NCBI RefSeq assembly: GCF_014698735.1
Contig: NZ_JACJTQ010000002.1
Location: 62,001 to 126,000, forward strand
DNA from: Anabaena catenula FACHB-362
GTDB taxonomy: Bacteria; Cyanobacteriota; Cyanobacteriia; Cyanobacteriales; Nostocaceae
Reading direction: 5' to 3'
DNA length: 64,000 nt
Shown here: piece after piece, positions 19,289 to 27,695 of the stretch
Layout of the letters: every line of letters begins with the position of its first letter
How positions within the stretch are numbered: position 1 is the stretch's first letter
The notes under the pieces: generated by a model
Seen by the model: the letters and a program-made list of their open reading frames with translations, nothing else
Told to the model about the DNA's origin: nothing
The model's database searches: none
Made by a program: the position numbers and the translations under genes

Positions 19289-19582
19289 ATGCAAATCACT
19301 ATTTCACCACATCTACAAAGTACATATAAATTAATTCAAAATGCTTTCCCCACGGGAATAGAATCACAATTTTATTTACCGCTTTTATCATTACTTAGTG
19401 AGGAAATGTCAGATAGGAATTTAGCTGAAGTTGTAGCTTACTATAGCGGTAAAGATTATAGTGTTGTTCTTAATGATGTATATCGGATACAGTCAATTGA
19501 TATACCCGCACCAGAAGCCATTGCTCATTTAAAAGAAAGATTACTTGTTTGTGGTTATGAACAGTGGCTTGAAGAAGAATAA
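19289..19582 (+). CDS. small DUF3349-like protein
   Basis: A 97-residue acidic helical protein. The pattern FPTGIESQFYLPLLSLLSEEM followed by LAEVVAYY resembles the DUF3349 family known from actinobacteria (my recollection, not searched). It starts 2 bp after the PIN-like gene and is followed 4 bp later by the third gene, so the three are co-translated. Function is unknown. In this position a role as partner or immunity protein for the PIN-like product is conceivable but unproven. Confidence 0.5.
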   Translation: MQITISPHLQSTYKLIQNAFPTGIESQFYLPLLSLLSEEMSDRNLAEVVAYYSGKDYSVVLNDVYRIQSIDIPAPEAIAHLKERLLVCGYEQWLEEE

Positions 19583-19586
19583 AATT

Positions 19587-19904
19587 ATGATTTTTAGTGA
19601 TGTTGTTGCAGCTATTAAAGGTTTTTCAACTGAGGAAAAGTTACAAATTCAATTGTTATTGCAGCAATACTTGAGAGAAGAACACCGTGAGGAAATTTAT
19701 CAAAATTTACAAGCAACGAAGCAAGAAGAAGAAAATGGTGAACTCCCTTTTTCTGCAAATATTGATGAGTTGAAACAGCAAAATATCAGCCGTCATGAAT
19801 TGATGAAATTACCAATAGAGGAACGACAAAAAATTTTAGCTGCTCAATCTGAAGTCATGTTAGAGCATTATAATGTGGAGGTAATGCGTCGCTTTTACTC
19901 TTGA
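19587..19904 (+). CDS. hypothetical small helical protein, third gene of PIN-like operon
   Basis: A 105-residue charged, mainly helical protein (IQLLLQQYLREEHREEIYQ; PIEERQKILAAQSEVMLEHY). The ATG at 19587 is preferred over the upstream frame start at 19545 because the latter lies inside the preceding gene. LPIEERQKILAAQSEVM resembles the C-terminal segments of antitoxin-like proteins with a degenerate 'addiction' motif. Its 3' end overlaps the convergent PIN toxin gene by 10 bp. No confident family. Confidence 0.55.
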   Translation: MIFSDVVAAIKGFSTEEKLQIQLLLQQYLREEHREEIYQNLQATKQEEENGELPFSANIDELKQQNISRHELMKLPIEERQKILAAQSEVMLEHYNVEVMRRFYS

Positions 19905-20311
19905 GAAATATTATTTAACTCCCCAGGTAAAATCACTGGAATTTCTGAACCTAAAAATCCAGACACATCACGAGTTACAATCACATCTACCATTGATTTC
20001 ATAGCACAAGCATACTGCACAGCATCCTCAAAATCTTGAAAATTTAAAGCTACTGCTGTTTCTAAAATATTTCTATCAACTGTGCAAATATGTAAATCTG
20101 TGAGAATTTGAGAAATTGCATCTTGGGCAACTTTTACACCTGCGGCTTTACGAATAATATAATAAATATTAGTAATTGTAGTAGCAGCAATAAACCCTAT
20201 AATCTCACCAGCATCAATTTTAGCAAATAACCTAACAGCATCTTCTACAAAAGGTTCTCGTTCCAGCAAAAAATCTAGGACGATATTCGTATCAATAAAA
20301 ATTCGCTTCAT
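19895..20311 (-). CDS. PIN-domain toxin (VapC-like)
   Basis: A 138-residue PIN-domain ribonuclease, the probable toxin of a type II toxin-antitoxin pair. The acidic metal-binding residues are in place: IDTNIVLDFLL (Asp7), FEDAVQYA near 93 and VTRDVSGF near 112. Its start overlaps the end of the antitoxin gene by 4 bp, the usual translational coupling. The 3' end overlaps the last 10 bp of the plus-strand operon, so the two units are tightly packed and convergent. Activity is inferred from the intact active site. Confidence 0.85.
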   Translation of the reverse strand: MKRIFIDTNIVLDFLLEREPFVEDAVRLFAKIDAGEIIGFIAATTITNIYYIIRKAAGVKVAQDAISQILTDLHICTVDRNILETAVALNFQDFEDAVQYACAMKSMVDVIVTRDVSGFLGSEIPVILPGELNNISQE

Positions 20312-20529
20312 TGGTATTTTTCAGTTAGATAAGTCGCATAATCTCCATTAATATTCTCATCACTAGAGATGTTTGCACCTTTAGCAATACCACGCAGTCG
20401 AGATAAATTACCCTTCTTTGATGCTGATATAGTTTCTTGTTGTATTGATTCTAATACAGTTTGTACCAATTGCCAGCGTTCACTCATTGGTAATTGTAAT
20501 ACTTGTTTTTGCAATTCTTGTAATGTCAT
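20308..20529 (-). CDS. antitoxin of the adjacent PIN toxin (VapB-like)
   Basis: A 73-residue protein upstream of, and overlapping by 4 bp, the PIN-domain gene. The N-terminal helix region (LQKQVLQLPMSERWQLVQTVLESI) resembles the addiction-module antitoxins of cyanobacteria, with the LPMSERWQLV 'addiction' signature. The C-terminus (DYATYLTEKYQ) probably wraps the toxin. It would neutralise the nuclease and repress the operon. The family name is by resemblance and position. Confidence 0.75.
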   Translation of the reverse strand: MTLQELQKQVLQLPMSERWQLVQTVLESIQQETISASKKGNLSRLRGIAKGANISSDENINGDYATYLTEKYQ

Positions 20530-20718
20530 GAGAAGATATCAAAAATTATTCATTTTAATTATATATCAATTTAGCTGATGGTGAAGTGGTGCGTTAGCAT
20601 AGCTTACCGTATCCCTTACGGGAGCCGAAAGCATAGGTATCGCTCTTAGTTAATGGTGGGAGAAGTGCAATTACTTGATCAAGTATAATAAACTAATCAC
20701 GAAAAAGGATGAAACAAA
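20530..20718. repeat. spacer with GC-rich dispersed module
   Basis: Contains the CGTATCCCTTACGGGAGCCG module (20609-20628), the inverse of one near 12440. It is also the divergent promoter region of the antitoxin and the 90-residue protein. Confidence 0.5.
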
Positions 20719-20991
20719 ATGCAAGCCATTCTCCTCAGCAGCGAAGAAGTTGCCAAACGTGCCAAAGAATTATATGACAATGGCATTCGTCAGCAAGTAG
20801 AAACAGAAGAAAACATCGGCAAAATGATCATTATTGATATAGAAACAGGTGAATATGCAATTGATAAAATAGGGATAGAATCAGCGCATTATTTACGGAA
20901 TAAAAACAGATTTGCTCGACTCTTTGGGATTCGTATTGGTTATAAATTCGCTGTTTCCTTCTGTGGTGATATGGAGCGTGATATTAAGTGA
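20719..20991 (+). CDS. small conserved-looking protein, antitoxin-like
   Basis: A 90-residue protein preceded by an AAAAGGATG-type ribosome binding site. It has an N-terminal helix (SSEEVAKRAKELYDNGIRQQV) and a beta hairpin (GKMIIIDIETGEYAID). The second half is basic (RNKNRFARLFGIRIGYK). The pattern of helix plus 'IIDIETGEYAID' is one I associate with small cyanobacterial proteins encoded next to toxin-like genes, but there is no partner downstream on this strand. No function is proposed. Confidence 0.55.
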   Translation: MQAILLSSEEVAKRAKELYDNGIRQQVETEENIGKMIIIDIETGEYAIDKIGIESAHYLRNKNRFARLFGIRIGYKFAVSFCGDMERDIK

Positions 20992-21135
20992 TTTCTGGTT
21001 TTATTAAAAAAGGAAATTCCGTAGTTAACGTCATATTTTGTCTGCCAAATCGAAGTGGTAGAGAATTAATTTTTCCCTACCATTTTTCCTGTATGTTGAA
21101 TGCGATCTTTGCTTTCCTGTTAACGTGAATTTTGA

Positions 21136-21891
21136 CTATTTCTCCACAGCAACTAATTTCAAAGGATACAAAGGCTCAGATCCATTTAATTGCCAAATTC
21201 TCAACACCAGTACAGCAGCTACAGTTAACCACACACAGGAAAAAGATAAAATCATTCCCGCTAAAGGAACAGTTTGCCAATAAATTGCCGTCACTACGAT
21301 AGCTGATAACCAAGGGCCTAAAATCACTACAGGAACAGCCGCACCTAATCTCCTTTCTACAGTAAAAATTGTATTCCAAGTATCACCTAAAGCCAGATGT
21401 ACTACAAACAGAATTAAAGGCAGAACTAAAAATTGATGATTCATTTGCTGCCAAACTAATACAGAAGAAATTACTCGCAAAACTGCAATTATCATCCAAA
21501 CTATGGGAAATGCTAAAGGTGGAGGAGACCATCTTGGTCTAATTACTTGGTCATAGGTTGTTCGAGAACGGGTATTATCTAAAAGCGAAAAAATTCGGGA
21601 ACGGATACTTAATAAAGCAAAAAATAATCCAGTCAATAAAGTGCTAACCCAATTGGGAAAAGAAGAATTATTATCAATCAACATTACTAATTTTTCCATT
21701 CCCTGCAACACAAGAATCATCACCCCTATTTGGAGGATAGTTCCTAGTTTATAAACTAAAACTGCCTTGATATCTAGTTCTTGTGTAGTGGATACTGATG
21801 TATTTAGAGACTGTTGTTGATTCCCAGGTTTTACCCCCATCACTGTATTGACAAACTGTTCAAGTATTCCTACATTATTGGATTGATTCAT
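21136..21891 (-). CDS. TspO/MBR-related membrane protein with N-terminal extension
   Basis: A 251-residue integral membrane protein. The C-terminal 150 residues resemble TspO/MBR tryptophan-rich sensory proteins: RPRWSPPPLAFPIVWMII near 120 is like the conserved W-x-P-P loop, and ALGDTWNTIFTVERRLG near 165 matches a TspO helix. About six membrane segments are seen in all. Residues 1-45 are polar, followed by an extra helix region absent from short TspO. TspO proteins bind porphyrins and other tetrapyrroles, so a stress-related porphyrin-handling role is plausible. No neighbour supports this further. Confidence 0.65.
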   Translation of the reverse strand: MNQSNNVGILEQFVNTVMGVKPGNQQQSLNTSVSTTQELDIKAVLVYKLGTILQIGVMILVLQGMEKLVMLIDNNSSFPNWVSTLLTGLFFALLSIRSRIFSLLDNTRSRTTYDQVIRPRWSPPPLAFPIVWMIIAVLRVISSVLVWQQMNHQFLVLPLILFVVHLALGDTWNTIFTVERRLGAAVPVVILGPWLSAIVVTAIYWQTVPLAGMILSFSCVWLTVAAVLVLRIWQLNGSEPLYPLKLVAVEK

Positions 21892-22069
21892 AATTAACAG
21901 ATTGCGAGTAGTTTGTAATTAGTAATAATAATTTATTATATGATATTGTGATGTTAAAGATAGACGTTAGATAATTTTATTTAATTTATTAAATAATAAT
22001 TTTCATATAATGAAAAACTTGAACTTCTAATCAGTCGGTAGTTTTGCTTAAATCGTTTTCAATCTATCA

Positions 22070-22093
22070 AGAGACGTTCCGTAAAACGTCTCT
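22070..22093. repeat. palindromic repeat, AGAGACGTT/AACGTCTCT
   Basis: Nine-base perfect arms with loop CCGTAA, 7 bp beyond the stop codon of the alpha/beta hydrolase gene. Arm sequence matches the lysA palindrome at 13373. There is no T run, so it is more likely a dispersed repeat than a terminator. Confidence 0.7.
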
Positions 22094-22100
22094 AAACTAG

Positions 22101-22952
22101 CTAATTAGACTCCGAACGACGTACAAATGGTAACAGGTCTTGCAAAATCACTTCATGATAATGTTCTTGAGGATAATGTCCCACATTATTCAGTTTGATT
22201 ATTTCAGCATCTGGGACAGATTTCACAAAAGTTTCAGCAATATCCACCGACAACCAAGGGTCAATCATTCCCCATTGTACTAAAATGGGTTGTTGCCATT
22301 CTTTAAACCCAGATTCTATTTCAATCATCGCTTGTTCAAGCTGCAAATTACGAATTGTTGACAGCAAACCACGACCCGATGAAGAACTTTTCAAATACGG
22401 TTTGCGATAAACATCTAAATCTTTATCTTCAATACGATAACGACTACCACCTTCTAAAGTTCTATCAACTAATAAAGGGTCTTGAGTCATCATTTCTCCT
22501 GCTAAAGGTAAACCCATTTGTTTGATTTTCCAAGGTAATTTAGCAGAAGTGGAAATGGGCGTATTTAAAATAGCTATGTTGGCAATTTTTTCGGGATGAC
22601 GCAAGGCATATTGTAAGCCTACAGAACCTAAAAATCCTTGTACAACTAAGGAAAAACGTTCTAATTCTACAGCCTTCACAAATCCTTCTAAAGCTGTAAT
22701 AAATGCGTCGGGAGTATAAGCAAAATCCCGTTTTTCAGGTTTAGCAGAAAATCCGTAACCAATCCAATCTGGTGCGATCGCTCTTGTTCCTTGTGCCGCC
22801 AAAGCTGGTAAAATGTTTCTCCAGCTATAACTTTGGGAAACTATACCGTGTAAACACAATACTGGTAATAAGTCACTTCTACCAATTGGTTCTGCTTCTC
22901 GATAAAACCATTCAAGGGAATCTACTGTAATCCGATGTTCTGTAATTGACAC
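22101..22952 (-). CDS. alpha/beta-hydrolase-fold protein lacking the usual nucleophile
   Basis: A 283-residue alpha/beta hydrolase. The oxyanion region LCLHGIVSQSYSW (about 32-44), DWIGYGFSAKP near 62, an acidic residue in GMIDPWLSVD and the C-terminal His in NVGHYPQEHY are all present. The nucleophile elbow, however, reads LVVQGFLGSVGL near 106, where haloalkane-dehalogenase-like relatives have VVQDWGG or VVHSxGG: Gly106 sits at the Asp/Ser position. Either catalysis is lost, or a neighbouring residue substitutes. It stands alone on the minus strand, with a palindromic repeat just downstream. Confidence 0.8.
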   Translation of the reverse strand: MSITEHRITVDSLEWFYREAEPIGRSDLLPVLCLHGIVSQSYSWRNILPALAAQGTRAIAPDWIGYGFSAKPEKRDFAYTPDAFITALEGFVKAVELERFSLVVQGFLGSVGLQYALRHPEKIANIAILNTPISTSAKLPWKIKQMGLPLAGEMMTQDPLLVDRTLEGGSRYRIEDKDLDVYRKPYLKSSSSGRGLLSTIRNLQLEQAMIEIESGFKEWQQPILVQWGMIDPWLSVDIAETFVKSVPDAEIIKLNNVGHYPQEHYHEVILQDLLPFVRRSESN

Positions 22953-23084
22953 TTGATTTTCCTCTTTGGGAATGCAACAGGCTGATAAAAAAGGCGTAAG
23001 TATAACAATACCTTCAGCAAAATACTCTCACTCTAAAAGAGTATAATTCTTATAACAAAGCTTGTGGAGACAAGCTGTAAGAAT

Positions 23085-23112
23085 TCAGGAGTCAGGAGTC
23101 AGGAGTCAGGAG
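23085..23112. repeat. four inverted-orientation heptamers (AGGAGTC)
   Basis: TCAGGAG repeats on the plus strand, in inverse orientation to the long array at 23508-23653. The two flank the four-helix-bundle gene. The stretch GTAAGAATTCAGGAGTC here is repeated at 33621-33637. Confidence 0.8.
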
Positions 23113-23136
23113 GTAGAAAGAATAAGAATTAAGGAA

Positions 23137-23502
23137 TTAGGAGTTAGAATTATTGAGAATAGCTTTTGCATAACTATCTAATAATCTACTAACTTCTTGC
23201 AGTTTCAACATTAATTCTGATGTATTACCGTATCCTAAATCTTGTGTGAGAATAAGATAGTATCTACATTCTTCTAGAGAAGCTTGTGCAATATTCATAA
23301 ATCTTACTTTATCAAAATCTCCTTTTTTCTTAAATCCTTCCGCAATATTTGCCGGAATGGAAACTGATGCGCGTCTAAACTGAGAAGTCAGTCCATATAT
23401 TTCTGATTTGGGAAAATCCGCAGTTAATTGATATACTCCTAACACAAATTGATGTGCTTTCTGCCAAACTATTAAATCTTCAAATGTTCTTGCAGGTTGC
23501 AT
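23137..23502 (-). CDS. four-helix-bundle protein (23S rRNA intervening-sequence protein family)
   Basis: A 121-residue all-helical protein with the typical blocks FEDLIVWQKAHQFVLGVY, FRRASVSIPANIAEG near 44 and ASLEECRYYLIL near 78. These belong to the four-helix-bundle family first seen in 23S rRNA intervening sequences and often encoded near repeat-rich or mobile regions. Biochemical function is unknown; homologues form pentamers. Its start lies 5 bp from a 146-bp tandem heptamer array, and the stop is near a shorter inverted array, so the gene is bracketed by repeats. Confidence 0.88.
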   Translation of the reverse strand: MQPARTFEDLIVWQKAHQFVLGVYQLTADFPKSEIYGLTSQFRRASVSIPANIAEGFKKKGDFDKVRFMNIAQASLEECRYYLILTQDLGYGNTSELMLKLQEVSRLLDSYAKAILNNSNS

Positions 23503-23507
23503 TTATT

Positions 23508-23653
<146 letters not shown>

Positions 23654-23699
23654 ACTTACGAAGAGTTAACCATTGTTTTCCCAATTACCTATTATCAAC

Positions 23700-24563
23700 T
23701 CATTCTTGATACTGCTTTTCAATTTGCAGATATTTGGGAACATCCATGAGTTCTTGAAAATCTCTAAAATTCATCAAACCAGGAAAATTACCTGTGTTTT
23801 CCTGTTCTTTCAGGTGACGGAAACAATTACTCATGACTTCAGTTACAGCCATGAGTGCAGTTAGGGGGAAAAAGACAATTTTAAAACCTAATTTTTGTAA
23901 TTCATCTACGGAAATTTCTGGTGTTTTCCCACCTTCTACAATATTAGCTACCAACGGCACATCAGGAAAAGCTGCGGCTATGGTTTGCAATTCTCCCACA
24001 GATTGGGGTGCTTCCACAAACAAGACATCTGCACCGGCATTGATGTATGATTGTCCACGAGCGATCGCTTCCTCTAAGCCCAAAGGTGCGCGTGCATCTG
24101 TTCTCGCAATAATCACCAACCCACTATCACCCCTTGCTTCCACCGCAGCACGAATTTTTCCCGCGTGTTCTGTCATGGGAATTACGCGCTTACCCTCAAA
24201 ATGACCACACTTTTTTGGCCATTCTTGATCTTCCAAAATTACCCCAGCTAACCCCAACTGTATCGCATCCTTAACAGTTCGCATCACATTTAAAGCGTTA
24301 CCATAGCCCGTATCACAATCAGCAATTAAAGGTATATTAATTGATTGTGTTATCCGTCCTACACTGTAGAACATTTCCGTAGCAGTGAGAAAACCATAGT
24401 CAGGTAAACCCAAGGTAGAAGCAGCAATACCAAAACCGCTGGTAGCAGCAACTTCAAAACCCGTTTTTTCTACCAACTTCGCACTCAAACAGTCATAAAC
24501 ACCGGGAATAACGATAATTTCAGGGCGTGTAAGTAATTGCCGCAGTTGTTGGCAATAAGACAT
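23700..24563 (-). CDS. isocitrate lyase/PEP mutase superfamily protein
   Basis: A TIM-barrel C-C or P-C lyase of 287 residues. Recognisable motifs are VYDCLSAKLVEKTGF with ATSGFGIAASTLGLPD, PLIADCDTGYGN (Mg-binding Asp residues), GVILEDQEWPKKCGHFEGK (active-site loop KKCGH) and IIARTDAR. This fits the 2-methylisocitrate lyase/oxaloacetate decarboxylase branch, but the substrate cannot be fixed. The open frame extends 31 codons upstream to 24656. I prefer the ATG at 24563 because the upstream residues are AT-rich filler and the family usually begins just before QLRQLL. It is divergent from the nitrilase-like gene. Confidence 0.85.
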   Translation of the reverse strand: MSYCQQLRQLLTRPEIIVIPGVYDCLSAKLVEKTGFEVAATSGFGIAASTLGLPDYGFLTATEMFYSVGRITQSINIPLIADCDTGYGNALNVMRTVKDAIQLGLAGVILEDQEWPKKCGHFEGKRVIPMTEHAGKIRAAVEARGDSGLVIIARTDARAPLGLEEAIARGQSYINAGADVLFVEAPQSVGELQTIAAAFPDVPLVANIVEGGKTPEISVDELQKLGFKIVFFPLTALMAVTEVMSNCFRHLKEQENTGNFPGLMNFRDFQELMDVPKYLQIEKQYQE

Positions 24564-25025
24564 ACAAGCAATAATAAATGTATTATTTTGAGAATACCGT
24601 AAATAGTGTATTGACGTTTTAGAAAAGTTGTCTATATTTAAAATATTAATTAGCAATTGGGAATAAACACAGAAATATAAACAATGTTATTCAAAAATAT
24701 CCAGCGGTGTTATTGACTCTATTCCCGGAATTGCTCGGTTTTTTTGAAAATTACACTATTTTATCATCTCCAAAATATTTCTATTTATATCGGGCAATAT
24801 CAGCAGTTTAATTGCGAATAAATTTGTGAAAATTGTGAAAATTAATATTCCCATATAGCAATTCGGTTTAATTCTTGATAGTTGGCTTGGCGTAGCCATA
24901 CTTATTCATACAGCAGGGAACTTAACTTTTAACTCTTAACTCTTAACAGGGAAGAAGAAAAGTAGAAGGTACTAAGTTTTTTAAGCGCAGACTACGCTAA
25001 CAAAAATCCAATAGGAGTTTTATAT
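24564..25025. other. divergent promoter spacer
   Basis: Contains AT-rich DNA, a GGCTTGGCGTAGCCATAC module near 24886 and TTAACTCTTAACTCTTAAC repeats (about 24920-24945). No gene was seen. The plus-strand nitrilase-like gene has an AGGAG ribosome binding site at its end. Confidence 0.4.
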
Positions 25026-26066
25026 ATGACAATTAACATAAATTCTCTTGAATCATTCCGCGCTTTAGCACTACAAGTTACCTGTTATGGAGTCAATCAA
25101 TCAAGCCAGACTCAAGTTCGTTCTTTAATTAAAAAAACTATTAATAGCTTAGAAGAAAAAATCGCTGAGAGTATCGCCCTGATTGGCTGCGACTGTCGTT
25201 TAATTGTCCTACCAGAACATTTCCTTACCGGATTTCCAATGGGAGAATCTATCTCAGTGTGGGCAAAAAAAGCCTGTTTAGAAATGGCTGGGGCTGAGTA
25301 TGAAGCACTTGGTAAAATTGCTCAAAAGCATAAAATATTTTTAGCTGGTAACGCTTATGAACTAGACCCAAACTTTCCCAAATTATATTTTCAAACCTGC
25401 TTTGTTATTGACCCATCTGGTGCAATTATCTTACGCTATCGCCGATTACATTCCATGTTTGTTCCCACACCCCATGATGTTTGGGATAAATATCTTGATT
25501 GCTACGGATTAGAGGGAGTTTTCCCCGTTGCCAAAACCGAAATTGGCAATTTAGCGGCTTTAGCATCAGAAGAAATTTTATATCCAGAAGTTGCTAGGTG
25601 TCTGGCAATCAGAGGGGCAGAAATTTTTCTGCACTCCACATCAGAAGTATATAGCAAAAACCTGACATCCAAAAATGCAGCAAAAATCTCACGCGCTATA
25701 GAAAATATGGCATATATGATTTCTGCAAATACTGCTGGTATTAGTAATAGTCCCATTCCTCCCGCTTCTGGAGATGGTGGGTCTAAAATCATTGATTATC
25801 GTGGTCGAGTTTTAGCAGAAACAGCCACAGGTGAAAGCATGGCAGCCTTTGCTGAAATTAATTTAGCAGCATTACGACGCGATCGCAAACAACCAGGAAT
25901 AAATAATTTACTCTCACGTCAGCGCTTTGAACTTTATGCCGAAACTTACCAGCAATCACACTTTTACCCCCCTAATACTATGCTTGAAGGAGAAGTAGAC
26001 CGCAAACACTTTATCCAAACACAACAATCAACTATTGAACGTCTAGCTAAATTAGAGATAATTTGA
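25026..26066 (+). CDS. nitrilase-superfamily protein with altered catalytic triad
   Basis: A 346-residue carbon-nitrogen hydrolase fold. The catalytic Glu is present (LPEHFLTGFP, Glu64). The Lys position reads LRYRRLH with Arg140, and the nucleophile position reads LAALASEEILYPE with Ser181 where the family has Cys. The surrounding pattern (YPEVARCLAIRGAEIFLHSTS) is well kept, so this is not a frameshift artefact. Without Cys and Lys, normal thiol chemistry is unlikely; it may be a binding protein, or use Ser. It is followed after 24 bp by an aldehyde dehydrogenase on the same strand, and faces a PEP mutase-like gene, suggesting one catabolic or detoxification unit. Confidence 0.8.
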   Translation: MTININSLESFRALALQVTCYGVNQSSQTQVRSLIKKTINSLEEKIAESIALIGCDCRLIVLPEHFLTGFPMGESISVWAKKACLEMAGAEYEALGKIAQKHKIFLAGNAYELDPNFPKLYFQTCFVIDPSGAIILRYRRLHSMFVPTPHDVWDKYLDCYGLEGVFPVAKTEIGNLAALASEEILYPEVARCLAIRGAEIFLHSTSEVYSKNLTSKNAAKISRAIENMAYMISANTAGISNSPIPPASGDGGSKIIDYRGRVLAETATGESMAAFAEINLAALRRDRKQPGINNLLSRQRFELYAETYQQSHFYPPNTMLEGEVDRKHFIQTQQSTIERLAKLEII

Positions 26067-26090
26067 CAAATGACCAATGACTAATCACCA

Positions 26091-27512
26091 ATGACAAAAC
26101 CAATAGAAGTCCGCAACCCCCGCACCGGTAAATTTGATTACGTCATTATCCCACCACCACCCAAGCTACTATCCCAGCAGTGTCACCGTCTTCGCAGAGG
26201 ACAAATTCATTGGCACGAATTGGGGATTGATGGCAGAATTGAAGCCTTACAACAGTGGAAACAAGCCATATTATCTGAGCGCAAACAGCTAACAGACGCA
26301 TTGGTAAATGATACGGGTAGATTATCAACATCAGAATTAGAAATTAACTCTTTTATTTCTAGTATTGATAGATGGTGTAATTTAGCTCCCCAGTTATTAC
26401 AAGAAACTGCCAAAAATACATCCATTTCATTTATAGCCTTACAACAAACTGCCGTTCCTTATCCCTTAGTAGGTGTAATTAGTCCTTGGAACTTTCCCCT
26501 TTTGTTATCTACAATTGATACAATTCCCGCTTTACTAGCAGGTTGTGCTGTCATAGTCAAACCCAGCGAAATTACACCTCGTTTTGTAGCGCCCTTAATA
26601 ACTGCACTTAATACTGTTCCTCAATTACGCGATGTGTTAAACTTTGTCGAAGGAGCAGGACAAATAGGAGCAGCTTTAATTGAAGAGGTAGATTTAATCT
26701 GTTTTACAGGCAGCGTTGAAACCGGTCGTGTAGTTGCAGAAGCCGCAGCTAGAAACTTTATTCCTGCTTTCTTAGAATTAGGAGGAAAAGACCCAGCTAT
26801 AGTTTTAGAATCAGCTAATTTAGATTTAGCAACTTCAGCAATTGTATGGAGTTCTGTTGTTAACACCGGACAGTCCTGTTCATCAATAGAAAGGATTTAT
26901 GTCGCTGAATCTATCTTTGAACAATTTTATCATCAATTAGTAGCTAAAGCTTCTCGCTTACAACTAGCATATCCAAAATTAGAAAATGGTGAAATTGGTC
27001 CCATTATTTCCGAAAACCAAGCCGCAATTATTAACGAACATCTACAAGATGCAATATCAAAAGGTGCAGTAATTCACTGCGGTGGTAAAGTTGAGGAATT
27101 AGGTGGTGGTTGGTGGTGTCGTCCCACAGTTATGACTGAGGTTAACCATTCCATGAAAATCATGACTGAAGAAACATTTAGTCCAATTATGCCAGTCATG
27201 TCTTTTTCTACAGTAGAAGAAGCAATAGATTTGGCAAATGATTCTATTTATGGATTGAGTGCATCTGTATTTTCTGAATCAGAAGAATTAGCATTAGCAG
27301 TTGCTAGACAAATAGATGTCGGTGCTATTAGTATTAATGATGCAGGTTTAACAGCTATGATGCACGAAGGAGAGAAAAACGCCTTTAAATTTTCAGGTTT
27401 AGGAGATTCACGCATGGGTGCAGCAGGATTAAAACGCTTCATGCGAAAAAAATCCTTTTTGATTAAAACCAACACCAGTAAAGACCCTTGGTGGTTTAAT
27501 GATATAGAGTAA
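26091..27512 (+). CDS. aldehyde dehydrogenase family protein
   Basis: An NAD(P)-dependent aldehyde dehydrogenase of 473 residues. It has the cofactor motif GVISPWNFPLLL, the substrate/cofactor signature FTGSVETGR, the general-base Glu in LELGGKDP and the catalytic Cys in NTGQSCSSIERIYV. The C-terminal oligomerisation strand follows EETFSPIMPV and SINDAG. It oxidises an aldehyde to a carboxylate; the substrate is not identifiable. The ATG lies 24 bp after the nitrilase-like stop codon, so both are probably one transcript. Confidence 0.92.
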   Translation: MTKPIEVRNPRTGKFDYVIIPPPPKLLSQQCHRLRRGQIHWHELGIDGRIEALQQWKQAILSERKQLTDALVNDTGRLSTSELEINSFISSIDRWCNLAPQLLQETAKNTSISFIALQQTAVPYPLVGVISPWNFPLLLSTIDTIPALLAGCAVIVKPSEITPRFVAPLITALNTVPQLRDVLNFVEGAGQIGAALIEEVDLICFTGSVETGRVVAEAAARNFIPAFLELGGKDPAIVLESANLDLATSAIVWSSVVNTGQSCSSIERIYVAESIFEQFYHQLVAKASRLQLAYPKLENGEIGPIISENQAAIINEHLQDAISKGAVIHCGGKVEELGGGWWCRPTVMTEVNHSMKIMTEETFSPIMPVMSFSTVEEAIDLANDSIYGLSASVFSESEELALAVARQIDVGAISINDAGLTAMMHEGEKNAFKFSGLGDSRMGAAGLKRFMRKKSFLIKTNTSKDPWWFNDIE

Positions 27513-27591
27513 GGAAGGTGACAGGTAACAGGTGACAGATGTATAAGAGAGATTAAACACTATTCGACTAATTACCAATGGGAAATTGTCT

Positions 27592-27632
27592 GAATCAGGA
27601 TTTCCAGGATTTAAGGATGAACAGGATTTAAA
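27592..27632. repeat. dispersed repeat, copy 2 (GGATTTAAGGATGAACAGG family)
   Basis: Starts AATCAGGATTTCCAGG and continues as in the copy at 4586. It is followed by tandem GACTAAT-type repeats at 27650-27687. Confidence 0.75.
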
Positions 27633-27695
27633 ATAAGAACTTAATTACCCATGACTAATGACTAATGACTAATGACTAATGACTAATTACCAATT

